A stretch of 64,000 bases of DNA, taken from NCBI RefSeq assembly GCF_905475395.1, contig NC_058340.1:59684181-59748180 (forward strand). The letters are read 5' to 3'. Position numbers and translations under genes: made by a program. This stretch comes from Chrysoperla carnea (lineage: Eukaryota; Arthropoda; Insecta; Neuroptera; Chrysopidae). This document shows positions 1 through 10,836 of this stretch, in pieces (within the stretch, counting starts at the first letter, position 1; every line of letters starts with the position of its first letter). Under the pieces are notes generated by a model, which saw nothing but the letters and a program-made list of their open reading frames with translations, ran no database searches and had not been told where the DNA came from.

Positions 1-1253
1 GCAACATTGAAAATTTAATGTTCTGTAAGTAGTATTCCAAGGAACATTTTAGTAAGTTTTATTTTCGAAATCCAAAAATGCTTTTTAATTATTATTTTAG
101 ACAAAAAATTTCTTTTTTTAAATATAAATAATACAAATAACATTAACACAATCAAGGTAATACGATTGTATACAATAAAATGAGATAGATTATGACCCAT
201 ACTTTTTGATTGATTGGCCTTATCTTGATTACAGAGAATATGGTAAAATAATTAGGGGATTTAATTTCTATTCCCAATTTATATATAGATCAATAAATTT
301 ATATTAATTGTGGGTGTGGGTATATTCATCACAAAGTAGTCATTTCCAATATTTTTTTATTTATATTTATTATCCTTGAAAAACTTATTACTGGCTCCTA
401 ATTTTGATAAGTGTCCAAATTCACTTCAAATTAGAGTTTGTATCGTAAAACCTTTACAAGTAAACAATTCTTGTTAGTAAGGAGTGCTTATTTAATATCT
501 TTTTTTTTTTAATATAATGTCGATTTGCACATTTCTTTACGCATATTTAATTTTCTCTTCGATTTTCTTTATACTAATTACAAAACAGGTCAAAACCCTT
601 TTCGAATTGAAATGAAAATAAAGTAGCCTCATTTAAAAAGAACCTTTATAAAAATCTGATAAGCCACCAAAACAAAAAAATTTTTATTAATTATATCATA
701 TATATTTATTATCTTAACAATAATAAACTAAAAAAGTGCAACAATAATAAAAAAGTGTGAATGTATTATTGAAACTATTTTTGTATTTCAAATCTCAATT
801 ACCGCTTTAAAGTGGTTTGTATATATTTCTATAGGTGACACTTTAATGCAATAGCAAACAGAGTATAGCAAATAATTGCTGATTTACTTATTTCGATAAT
901 ACTTTATTTCGAATTTTGCTCGAGCGTTTTTATTGTTATAGATAGAATTTAATAAAAACATAATTTAAATAAATAAGTTTAATAAAACAAGGAACTTTTT
1001 AAACTTATTTAAACGAAGGTTTTATAAAATCTTTAAAAATAAGATTAAGCTTACGATGTTTTGCTACTACAAATGTTCGATTTTAATGAACTGACAGTTT
1101 ATTACTAATTATTATTTTGAGTGTAAATAGCTAAAATAATTTGGCTCCCCAATAATTTAATTATATATAACTAAGTAATTCTGAATTATAATTATGTTTA
1201 TTTAATAAACGTGATAAATATTAATGTTTCTCAAGAAGTTTTAAGGATTAAAA
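1..1253. other. AT-rich intergenic region upstream of PRP38
   Basis: No coding region is supported here. The sequence is strongly AT-rich with homopolymer tracts. The last 150-200 bases before position 1254 presumably contain the promoter and 5' untranslated region of the splicing-factor gene, but I see no convincing TATA box or initiator to place the start. Confidence 0.6.
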
Positions 1254-2144
1254 ATGGCCAATCGTACGGTAAAAGATGCAAAATGTGTACACGGTACGAA
1301 TCCGCAATATTTAATTGAAAAAATTATCAGATCAAGAATATACGATTCCAAATATTGGAAAGAAGAATGTTTTGCCCTTACAGCCGAATTATTAGTCGAC
1401 AAGGCTATGGAAATACGATATATTGGTGGAGTTAGTGGCGGTAACATTAAACCTTGCCCATTTTTGTGTTTAACATTAAAAATGTTACAAATTCAACCAG
1501 AAAAAGATATCGTTGTAGAATTTATAAAAAATGAAGAATTCAAATATGTTCGAGCATTAGGAGCGTTTTATATGAGACTAACTGGTACATCTTTAGATTG
1601 TTATAAATATTTAGAACCATTATTCAATGATAATCGTAAACTTCGAAGGCAAAATCGAAATGCACAATTTGAATTAATACATATGGACGAATTTATCGAT
1701 GAATTGTTACGGGAGGAACGAGTGTGTGATGTAATATTACCGCGAATTCAAAAACGACATGTACTTGAAGAGAATAATGAAATAGAACCAAAAATTTCGG
1801 CTTTAGATGATGATTTAGACGAAGAAATGGTTAGTGATGATGATGATGCTAAAGTCGAACAAAAATACTCTTTAGATGAAGTACATCATTCTAAAAATAA
1901 AGAAGAGAGAAGTAATCACAGAGAAGAAAAACGTGAAAAAGAACGAGATCGTGAGCGTGAAAGAAGGCATAAGGAGAGAGAACATCGTTCAGAAAAGAAA
2001 CATAGGGAGAAAGAAAAAGAAAGAGATCGTAGCCGAGAACGTCGTCGAGAAAAACGAGAAAGAGAGAATCGTGGCCACAGAGATACTCGGGAAGATGACA
2101 GAGAACGAAGAAGAGATAGGGAGAACAGAGATCGTAGATATTAA
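1254..2144 (+). CDS. Prp38: Pre-mRNA-splicing factor 38 (PRP38A-like)
   Basis: Uninterrupted 296-codon reading frame starting MANRTVKDAK and ending in a TAA stop. Residues about 10-180 form the PRP38 domain, with the family blocks HGTNPQYLIEKIIRSRIY, KYWKEECFALTAELLVDKAM, GGNIKPCPFLCLTLKMLQ and YVRALGAFYMRLTG near the usual positions. An acidic patch (about 185-205) is followed by a C-terminal tail of about 85 residues made almost wholly of R, E, K, D and H, the RE/RS-like tail typical of metazoan PRP38A. The family is a component of the spliceosomal tri-snRNP / B complex needed for activation of the spliceosome in the nucleus; this role is family knowledge. Length is close to the human protein (about 312). 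The gene is intronless here. A polyadenylation signal lies 26 bases after the stop. Confidence 0.97.
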   Translation: MANRTVKDAKCVHGTNPQYLIEKIIRSRIYDSKYWKEECFALTAELLVDKAMEIRYIGGVSGGNIKPCPFLCLTLKMLQIQPEKDIVVEFIKNEEFKYVRALGAFYMRLTGTSLDCYKYLEPLFNDNRKLRRQNRNAQFELIHMDEFIDELLREERVCDVILPRIQKRHVLEENNEIEPKISALDDDLDEEMVSDDDDAKVEQKYSLDEVHHSKNKEERSNHREEKREKERDRERERRHKEREHRSEKKHREKEKERDRSRERRREKRERENRGHRDTREDDRERRRDRENRDRRY

Positions 2145-2170
2145 TTTAATGTACCGTGTGGAATTATTCA

Positions 2171-2176
2171 AATAAA
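2171..2176 (+). terminator. Polyadenylation signal of PRP38
   Basis: AATAAA hexamer 26 bases downstream of the stop codon, followed by a T-rich stretch. This gives a very short 3' untranslated region. Confidence 0.65.
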
Positions 2177-3110
2177 TTTTTTATAAAACTAATTATTTAT
2201 TGTTAATTTTTTACAGTCGTTCTCATAATCTATAAAATTAACAGATAATGAAATGAATTTTTAAAGTAAATCTAATTGAATTATTATTAGGGAATCTTTA
2301 AAGAGGGACTTTATAGACAAACCCTGTTACTTGGAAAAGTACTTTTAAGAGACCTTCAAAATCATTTACAAGTATCGAAAGGATTGAAATATATTCTTTT
2401 CATATCTCGTTTAGGGTTGCCATCTCTCCAGATTTGATCTGGAGACTCCCGAAATCGTGCAGTCTCTCCCGACTTTCGATATCAATATAAATTATTCTTA
2501 AATTTTAAATTATAGAAAAAATAAATTCACAAAATGTCGAACAGTTTCAAAAAGGCGAACTCCCAATTTCGTGGTTTATCTCCCGACTTCACGGAACTTT
2601 GAAGTGTCCATTCTTGAATTTCAAGTCACGCGATATTTGCACAAACCTCCTTCTGTTTTTTGCACATTTTGTTTTCGGTTGCTTTAGCGCTAGATTCACC
2701 GGTAGATCGGTAGATTATAGGAGTGGCAAAATTTTAGAATTATGGAGAAAAAATAAATGCCGACGACCAAATTCTCAGTGTAGGGGGTCAATAAATGACA
2801 GAAAAACTATAATACAGCCGATAATTGAGCGTGATAACCGATGGCGTAGTTTATTGTTAAAAACCAGTCAGATACGCAATAGGGGGGTTGCAATTTGACG
2901 TTAAAACTATTTCCAAAAATTAAAATTGAAAATTTCTAGTTTGAATGTACATAGAAAATTTAGAAGGACAATAAAAATAAAAGAATTTAATTTAAAATAA
3001 TATTTTTAATTCGAAATTAGAATGCTACATGGTAGCAAAATTAAGACAGATTTTATTTACAGAAGTTTTTCATCAACAAATTTATACAATCCAATAAACA
3101 TTAAAATACT
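2177..3110. other. Convergent intergenic region, no gene seen
   Basis: Between the 3' ends of PRP38 (+) and MON1 (-). A 99-codon open frame at 2599-2898 (+) has no recognisable motif and is probably chance. A perfect 9-bp hairpin (arms 2425-2433 and 2437-2445, 3-base loop) sits in slightly GC-richer DNA that repeats the string CTCCCGACTT, suggesting an old unidentified repeat. Confidence 0.5.
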
Positions 3111-3120
3111 TTTATTTATT
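3111..3120 (-). terminator. Polyadenylation signal(s) of MON1
   Basis: Two overlapping TTTATT strings on the + strand read as AATAAA on the minus strand, 64-75 bases past the MON1 stop. This is a good spacing for cleavage shortly after. Confidence 0.5.
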
Positions 3121-3183
3121 TTATTAATAAAATAACTATACGAAAATAACGATGTAATAGAATAATTTTTAATTAACATTAAT

Positions 3184-3324
3184 TTAAAAGGTGGGGGCAT
3201 TCATTATAAATATTTTATCTTCTTCTTTTTTAATCCATTTTAATATTTTATTAACTGCATTTATTGCTGTAGGTTTATCGATAAGGGGTTCAAAAATAAC
3301 ATATAATTCAAAACCTGTTGTTAA
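3184..3324 (-). CDS. Mon1: MON1 exon 6 (C-terminal exon)
   Basis: Acceptor GTTTCAG before TTAACAAC. The 46 residues LTTGFELYVIFEP ... WIKKEEDKIFIMNAPTF end at TAA. The exon is too short to stand out as an open frame. It was found by extending the gene to the conserved MON1 C-terminus (xGxFELYxxxxP and WIRKEED-type motif). Confidence 0.92.
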   Translation of the reverse strand, partial: LTTGFELYVIFEPLIDKPTAINAVNKILKWIKKEEDKIFIMNAPTF

Positions 3325-6300
3325 CTGAAACAAAAAACAAAAACTTGTTATTAATAAATCAATGCAAGATTATTAATAAATCAAAAAAAAATACTATAAA
3401 TTAGGAAGTTGATCTTCATAAAAAAACCAACATTTTTCATCTAATCGATTTTTTTCGAAAAACGTCAGCTTTTATAGGAAATGCGACTTAAAACAAGTGA
3501 AAACAAACAATTGATTGAGTTAACTGTTGAAATACCATGCATAGACAGTGTTGATGACATCACATTGCACATACATGCATGCCACACATACATAACTGAT
3601 ATTCCCATAATTACAAACAATACAATTTACGCTCTCACGGGTAAACAGTGATACTTACGAAAAAATGTTTCAAACAAAAGTTGGTTATTTTTGTATAAGG
3701 AATATTTTTTACATTTAAACTTTTGTTCTATCTCTAACGGTTTACTAGATGGGTCCTACGGACCCAAGACACAATTGACCTATGTTGCACATTTACGAAC
3801 TCGACCTCACTTTTTACATCCTGAGTACGCTATAAAAATTTCAGCTTGATATCTCTTTTGGTTTTTGAGTAATGGTGATGACAGGCGGATAGACGACAGA
3901 CAGACAGACAAACAACCGGAAATGGACTAATTAGGTGATTTTATGAAAACCTAAACTTAATATACCTTTCGACTAAACTTAATATACCTTGTATATTTCA
4001 TATATACATGGTATAAAATATGTCATTATTGCATTTAATCGAAAGAAAAAACGCCAACTACGGAAAAATGCTTTAGCCAAAATATTATACTCACCCAGCC
4101 TAAAATTGATTCTTTTTCTAATTGCTGATAAATTAACTTTAACGGCCTAACAACACCATGTAATTTTGAATTCATTCCTAAATAAAGAGTATGAAGTCGT
4201 TTCTTTTCCGATTCAATTGTATATGGTGGTAAAACTGCAGGACTATAAAATTGCGCCGTTGATTTACATTTATACAAAAAATGTCTTACTTCCGGTACAC
4301 CAGGTACACTAAAATTACCTAATTTACGATTCATTGATTCATTTATCGGCTCTAAACAATTAGATCTACGTAATTTATCAACAATTTTTTGTTTTGCTTC
4401 AGATAGTGAAAAGAAAACATCACGATCGACCGTTAATAGTAATAAACATGCTTGACAGTCTTCGGCGAGATATGATACATGACCATGAAGAAATCCACTT
4501 GCATCGAATTTTGGTAAACAGATTGGTGTCCAACTTTCAGCGGTTTTAAATGATTCAGATGAATTTACTAAATTAAATATCAAATGTAAATCTGCCGGAT
4601 GAATTATATACTTTTTCATTCGAACTAATGTTACAAGTTCATTTCTTGCCAATAAAATAGCAAATACTAAATTCTGTAAAAAAAAAAAGAAAATATTAAA
4701 CTTTATAAAATTTTAATGAATATAAACAAGTACTGAATGTTTTTTAGAGATTTGTTTTTTAAAATTGGACACACTTTTCTAACAGCAGCCATTTTAACAG
4801 CTGATATATGGTCATTTCGTTTTCTATTTCATAACGGGCAATTCTGTATAAGGCAATACTCAAACCTATCTGGACATACGGTATACAGCTATGGGGGACA
4901 GCCTCACATTCTAACATTGAAATAATACAGAGGTTTCAGAACAAAATGTTAAGAATGGTAACAAAAGCACCCTGGTATGTCACAAATGAGCAATTACACC
5001 ACGATTTAAAGGTCAATACAATCAATAAGGAAATCTTACACCATACAAAAACCTACAACTATATCTAGTCACTATGTTCGCGAATGTCACTATCCTGGAA
5101 GTTTTAGAATATTTCTCAGACTTACTATAACCTAACCTTCCGTCTTGTTTTGGTAAACTGTACCATGTGTGAGACTGTACTGAAGTATTTGAATTGTTTA
5201 AAATGAGTGATGGTATCAGTACTCTAAATTAAGAAAAGAGAAAGAAGAGAAGTTGAAAAATGATGATTCATCGAGAAAAATCAACGACTTTTTCAAATCG
5301 TCAACAAAAGAGGTTGAATTATCGGATGAATTCACCATCCCCGTTCAAGGTTGCACCAGGTGTATCCGATGATCGATATCGCTGTTAGAATGTTTACTTA
5401 CACTGCAGTAGCAAATTGTACTGCGGAACGTTCATTTTCATGCTTGAAACGTATCAAAACTTATTCGCGTTCCACGATGAAAGAGAACAGACTAAATTCT
5501 TTGGCTATAATGTGTATTGAAGTTGAAACTTTACTACAAGAATTGTTTTTTTGTTTTGTAAACCTTACTTATGATTAAAATGTTATTTCATTGATTATAT
5601 TAAATATTTCTCAATTTCCAAATAAATAAAACAGATTTTTGTTTATAAAAAAAGGCGGCACTTTGATGCCTGCCTATGGGCGGCAAATTCGTAAATCCGC
5701 CCCTGATGCCCATAATATTAAAAACTAACAACTACTACAAAAATATTTGTACTAAAACGTTATATTAATCTATAAGTAAAACAAAATAAAACTTACTTTA
5801 ATTTTGGAACAAGCTTGCGAAATAGTTTGAGCAATTGATTCTCTAACAGATGTATTTAACGGTAAACATCGTACAGCACTTAACATAAAATCAGGTTCAG
5901 TCTCCATAAATGTAAGTAGATGATCAATTAATCTCTCAGCTCCGGATAAAAGTCTTCGCAAATCATAATTCCTTCGTTGTTCATAAATTCGATTTAGTTG
6001 AGTTAGTGTTAACACACTACAAATTTGATTAAATACATACCTAAAAGAAAATTGTAATTCTTGATTAATATTTTAATATTTTAATTTATAATTTTTTGAA
6101 ATCTTACGTTAATTGTAAAATAATTTGCGTAACACTATCACTTGATCGTGCAACACACACTAATATTAAAGGACCTTTGACTAGAAAAACATATTTCATG
6201 TTTCCTGCATGAATTGATCGAATTAAATCATTTTCAATTTGAATAAAACTAACCAATGCCTGCATTACACCAAATATAGTAACTAATTTATCTTCATTTC

Positions 6301-8287
6301 CATATCTAGAAATATTCAATAAATTAAAAAAAAAATAAATAAATAAACGGTCCGAAACATCGGACAAGACTTTTTTATATTATAAAATTGATAATTCTTG
6401 TAATATTTTTATTGAAAGCAGCCAATTGTAAGAATTACTTAAAAACAAGTAATGAGGAACAGGCTTAGGTATTTATTGGATTTAATATAATATTTAGAAG
6501 GATGTAGTTTGGTAAGGGTGAGGTTAAGCAAAGATTACCAAGTTACAAAAGTTACTTAAAAAGACATTTTAAATAATATTTGATCAATTTTCGGTAGGGT
6601 TGATTTGACCACTTTTGACGATTTCATCCCCTCCGGCTCCACGGCTACAGGGGGAGGGGTCCAAGAGGGGAGTTATATCAAACCTAGGACCTTGTTGATA
6701 TAAACCCTGAGAAAGTTTCGATATCAATATCTTATATCTAATTACATTCGCGAACTAGTAACTAGCCTTTTAGATTGATACTAAAAAGTTGGTAAAAGAA
6801 ATGAGGGTACGTACCTTGAATAAATCGGTTTACCAGCTGAACTAAGAATAAATACATGTTTCTCTTTTTGTAACCATTCTTCATCTTCAATTAATGCTAT
6901 ATCTAAATCTGCACTTTGTTCCAAACTAGAAACGGTCGAACTATTCAAATCCTGCGAAATATGAAGAACAAATTCATAACTAACCATTAATCAGAACCGA
7001 AAGGTTGCTTATGTATTACTAAAAGTATTGTGAAATCAATTTGGATGAAGCACCCTACGCTGCAGGAAAATTTGCACTTGTTAAGTTCTCATTTCATTTA
7101 ATGATACTAAATAGACTTGAGCCTTTTCTTAATGAATATTTTGTCAGTTATTTATCTATCAATAGGGAATATTCATGAAATTTAAATTTGGTTCAATTTT
7201 TTTTCTTCCGTAACTTTATTGACTGGACATTTCAACTAAACCATTATTTTAATAATTAATATCTTTTTAATTACTTAAAATTAATTAATAAAAGTACAAA
7301 TTCAGTGAGGGTGAGGATTCAAATTTTTATACGGACGTGACATCATAGTACGGGCTTGTCAAATTTGTTGACATACTGTATGATATTAATTACTTACATT
7401 TTATATGGTATTTCATTAAATTATACTATTCTACGGCTTTTTATTAGAAAACTTAATAATAACGAGTGTAAATTATACATTGAACTGTCACCAATTGATA
7501 GATCACGTACTTATACGTCATCAACAGAAAGCGCCAAAAAACTGCGTTTAAATATCTCAAAATTATAATGTATTTTAAATATTTTTTACACTTAAATACA
7601 GCATTTTTAAGCACTATTTATATTTTTTACTTTGTTATAACGGTGTAAACAATGAATTAAAAATATAAAAAAAATACATGAATATTCCCTATTATGGTAA
7701 TTCTTATCTTTTCACAATCCTGTAATCTATTTTAATAAATTCGCAACATTTATTAATCCTACAATTTGCAAAAGTTCTCTAACTTTAGTGGCACACAATA
7801 ATTAATAATGTTTGCATCGCATTTGAAGCTTTTTAGAGATCTATTGTTGAAAATTTCGAATTCATGCTAATTGAATTAAATTTTCAACCAAGTTTAATTC
7901 ATTCTCAGTTACTGAGATATGATTTCTGATTCATTTTTTTTATAAACTAAATAAACAAATAAATATAGCTGTACTTACATCAATAGTTCCATCTGGAGTT
8001 ACTTGATTATTTAGCTTAGACGAATCCTCCTCCTTCTGTTCGTCCACTTTTACATCATTAAATTTCTCTTGTATTTCACTAATACTACCCGATCCAGTCT
8101 CTAGTTTAGCTTTTAATAACTGTTCATCTAAACTTGAGCTCATGAAATTTTCTGTCTCAATTTCTTCATATGAATCGGTTGTAACCAGCATGGTCTCCAA
8201 GGATGCCCCAGGTTCTCTATCACGGTCAACATCATTCGAATTGGAAACATCGTTATTTACTTTTGAATTAGTATCAATCGATGTCAT
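3184..8287 (-). CDS. Mon1: Vacuolar fusion protein MON1 homolog (six exons)
   Basis: Spliced coding sequence on the minus strand: 7979-8287, 6815-6951, 6108-6305, 5797-6040, 4095-4673, 3184-3324. Sizes 309+137+198+244+579+141 give 1,608 bases, 535 residues plus stop. Every junction is GT-AG and the phases close. The N-terminal 103 residues are polar and acidic. The conserved part begins around EDEEWLQKEKHVFILSSAGK and runs through PIYSRYGNEDKLVTIFGVM, TLTQLNRIYEQRRNYDLRRL, LVFAILLARNELVTLVR and the C-terminal TGFELYVIFEP...WIKKEEDKIF, all hallmarks of the MON1 family (three longin-type domains). With CCZ1, MON1 forms the exchange factor that activates Rab7 on endosomes and drives early-to-late endosome conversion and vacuole or lysosome fusion (family knowledge). 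Length matches animal MON1 (about 520-560). Introns 1, 4 and 5 carry transposon remnants, none disturbing a splice site. The start is the first methionine of the open frame; 5' untranslated exons cannot be excluded. Confidence 0.96.
3400..4082. repeat. Long dispersed repeat copy in MON1 intron 5
   Basis: Unclassified interspersed repeat with recognisable segments also at 26325-26536, 34640-34925, 39826-40115, 40935-41250 and 50889-50965. Landmarks are TTGAAATACCATGCATAGA, a GACAGACAGACAGACAAAC tract (3898-3916), GGACTAATTAGGTGATTTTA and ATTGCATTTAATCGAAAG (4029-4046). It has no coding capacity that I can see. Confidence 0.7.
4095..4673 (-). CDS. Mon1: MON1 exon 5 (central longin domain)
   Basis: Acceptor TTTACAG before AATTTAGTATT; donor CTGG/GTGAGT. 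It is the largest exon, 193 codons. It includes LVFAILLARNELVTLVR, HPADLHLIFNLVNSSESF, WTPICLPKFDASGFLHGHVS and RHFLYKCKSTAQFYSP. Confidence 0.95.
4841..5068 (+). pseudogene. Non-LTR retrotransposon fragment (end of reverse transcriptase region)
   Basis: An open frame on the + strand, antisense to MON1 within its intron 4, reads LYKAILKPIWTYGIQLWGTA, then ...IEIIQRFQNKMLRMVTKAPW and YVTNEQLHHDLKV, stopping at TAG. The ILKP-WTYG-QLWG signature with QRFQxKxLR and APWYV is characteristic of the region after the reverse transcriptase domain in Jockey-type LINEs. Only about 75 codons survive and the 5' part and RNase H-like end are absent, so it is a dead fragment. Confidence 0.8.
5225..5705 (+). 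mobile_element. Internally deleted hAT transposon remnant
   Basis: The + strand shows a short N-terminal-like piece (RKINDFFKSSTKEVELSDE, about 5274-5330) fused directly to the C-terminal dimerisation motif of hAT transposases (TAVANCTAERSFSCLKRIKT then MKENRLNSLAIMCIE, about 5400-5520). The 3' end is a terminal inverted repeat reading GGCGGA...GCCCCTG and ending at 5705. The catalytic core is missing, so it cannot encode an active transposase. The left terminus was not found. It lies in MON1 intron 4. Confidence 0.75.
5797..6040 (-). CDS. Mon1: MON1 exon 4
   Basis: Acceptor CTTTTAG before GTATGTATTT; donor AAA/GTAAGT. It encodes YVFNQICSVL, TLTQLNRIYEQRRNYDLRRL and ...ISQACSKIK. The TLTQL and NYDLRRLL blocks are diagnostic of MON1. 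Confidence 0.94.
6108..6305 (-). CDS. Mon1: MON1 exon 3
   Basis: Acceptor TTTCTAG before ATATGGAAATG; donor AAC/GTAAGA. It encodes YGNEDKLVTIFGVMQALVSF through ...SVTQIILQL, the rest of the first longin domain. It begins in phase 2 and ends in phase 2. Confidence 0.93.
6306..6814. other. MON1 intron 2, unidentified
   Basis: No coding content. It contains a locally GC-rich patch (about 6625-6680, with runs of G) unlike the surrounding AT-rich DNA, probably an old repeat fragment that I cannot name. Confidence 0.4.
6815..6951 (-). CDS. Mon1: MON1 exon 2 (start of first longin domain)
   Basis: Acceptor TTTCGCAG before GATTTGAATAG; donor AAG/GTACGT. It encodes residues 104-149, including the first longin strand around KHVFILSSAGKPIYSR. 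The arginine codon is split AG/A with exon 3. Confidence 0.93.
7161..7694. mobile_element. MITE with 17-bp terminal inverted repeats in MON1 intron 1
   Basis: The left end AATAGGGAATATTCATG (7161-7177) is perfectly inverted at the right end (7678-7694). The element is 534 bp. The interior is AT-rich with a 70-codon open frame (7356-7568, +) that has no recognisable transposase motif. The superfamily is undetermined. The flanks do not show an obvious long target duplication. Confidence 0.7.
7979..8287 (-). CDS. Mon1: MON1 exon 1 (residues 1-103)
   Basis: Starts MTSIDTNSKV and ends ...GTID before a GTAAGT donor, phase 0. It encodes the poorly conserved acidic N-terminal extension. No earlier in-frame ATG is visible close by. 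Confidence 0.88.
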
Positions 8288-9683
<1,396 letters not shown>

Positions 9684-10427
9684 ACTTCCGTGCCACTATT
9701 CGCACTGCTATAAAAACTACTACTGTATAAATTATATCTTTGTTTTGCAAACTGCCTCTTTTTTAATGATAAACGCTACATTTTTGATGACTATGCAACG
9801 AATGATTGCTATGGATGGGCTCTGCGGGAAGGGGTCTCGTAGCACAAATTCATATTGTATAAGAAGATACTTGTGATAGCTTTTTATTCAATTTATATTT
9901 TTATCTACATATACATATATATTTATATGCAAATTACGTCGCAATGCGAATTTATTTTCTAATCATGCCAATTTTAATTTAATTTTTTTTTTTAAATTTA
10001 GTTTATAATCACAACAAATTATATACAAGTGTTGAGATTTTTTGTAACCACTTTGTATGTTTTATTAATTTAGTTGTCACAAGTTTCTTTTTTTACAGTT
10101 GGGACAGTTTGTATGGGCCCCACAGCTATTTTTAAGTGCCTGTAGATAGACAAACGAAGCGTTATCCAAGAGTGGTAACGCTCAAATCTATTCAATTGCA
10201 TACAAAAAAAAAGTAATCTAAGGTCAGGGCGGGCAGTTTTCCTATATCTATTATCTATATCAATATTAATTATTACTTATGTTATGAGTGAAATAACTAT
10301 TATTACTTGAGGAATATTTTATAGTTATTTAGGAATTGCATGCGATGTAATTGTCTACCTAATAAACCCCCATATTTTATCTTTATTTTTTGTATTTGAT
10401 TTTGTCAGTGTACAAAATTATAATAAA
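9684..10427 (+). other. Probable 3' untranslated region of Rho1
   Basis: The non-coding stretch after the Rho1 stop ends in two candidate AATAAA signals, at 10361-10366 and 10422-10427. A 3' untranslated region of about 0.7 kb is plausible for this gene, but transcript data would be needed to choose the site. Confidence 0.45.
10361..10366 (+). terminator. Candidate polyadenylation signal of Rho1
   Basis: AATAAA following a moderately AT-rich 3' untranslated stretch; a second AATAAA lies 55 bases further on (10422-10427). Confidence 0.4.
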
Positions 10428-10547
10428 CTAAAATTTGGAATATGTGTTTTTAATTACATTTAGTTCACAGAATGGCGAACGATTTGGAAAATCTTGAAAA
10501 ACCTTAAAATTGTTAGAAGAATTTTAACATACTTGAAAAACCGGAGA

Positions 10548-10836
10548 TTATCCAGTCAAATTAGTCCATAAAATATAAGTAAGGTTACAAAAATTCCCAT
10601 AGAGCTAAAAATTGGTATGAATGTTCTGAATGCAATAATTATAAATGAATTGTGGAAAGTCCCCATCAATCCCCCTTGTCCAAAAAATTTTAATGAGGGG
10701 GGAAGTTTGCAAAAATAGGCTTTTCGCGTTTTTCAGTAAAACGATGAGTTTCACAGCAAAAATTGTTCAACATTCATACCAATTTTTAGCTCTATGGGAA
10801 TTTTTGTAACCTTCGAAGTGTAATTTGACTGGATAA
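10548..10836. mobile_element. MITE, complete copy (TTATCCAGTC family)
   Basis: 289-bp element with long inverted repeats of about 75 bases. The left end TTATCCAGTCAAATTA and the inner block CCCATAGAGCTAAAAATTGG are mirrored at the right end. Within the arms a segment differs between the two sides (GTCCATAAAATA versus CACTTCGAA). The outermost bases are T-TA-TCC and GGA-TA-A, consistent with a TA target as in Tc1/mariner or PIF elements. It has no coding capacity. A truncated second copy lies at 16585-16797. Confidence 0.75.

Noticed and set aside
15-200. 61-codon open frame (-)
   Set aside because: Low-complexity hydrophobic/lysine composition expected from AT-rich DNA, with no motif.
1876-2175. 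99-codon open frame (+) overlapping PRP38
   Set aside because: Out-of-frame reading of the repetitive RE-rich tail of PRP38.
2599-2898. 99-codon open frame (+)
   Set aside because: No recognisable domain, no splice context linking it to neighbours; likely chance in a decayed repeat.
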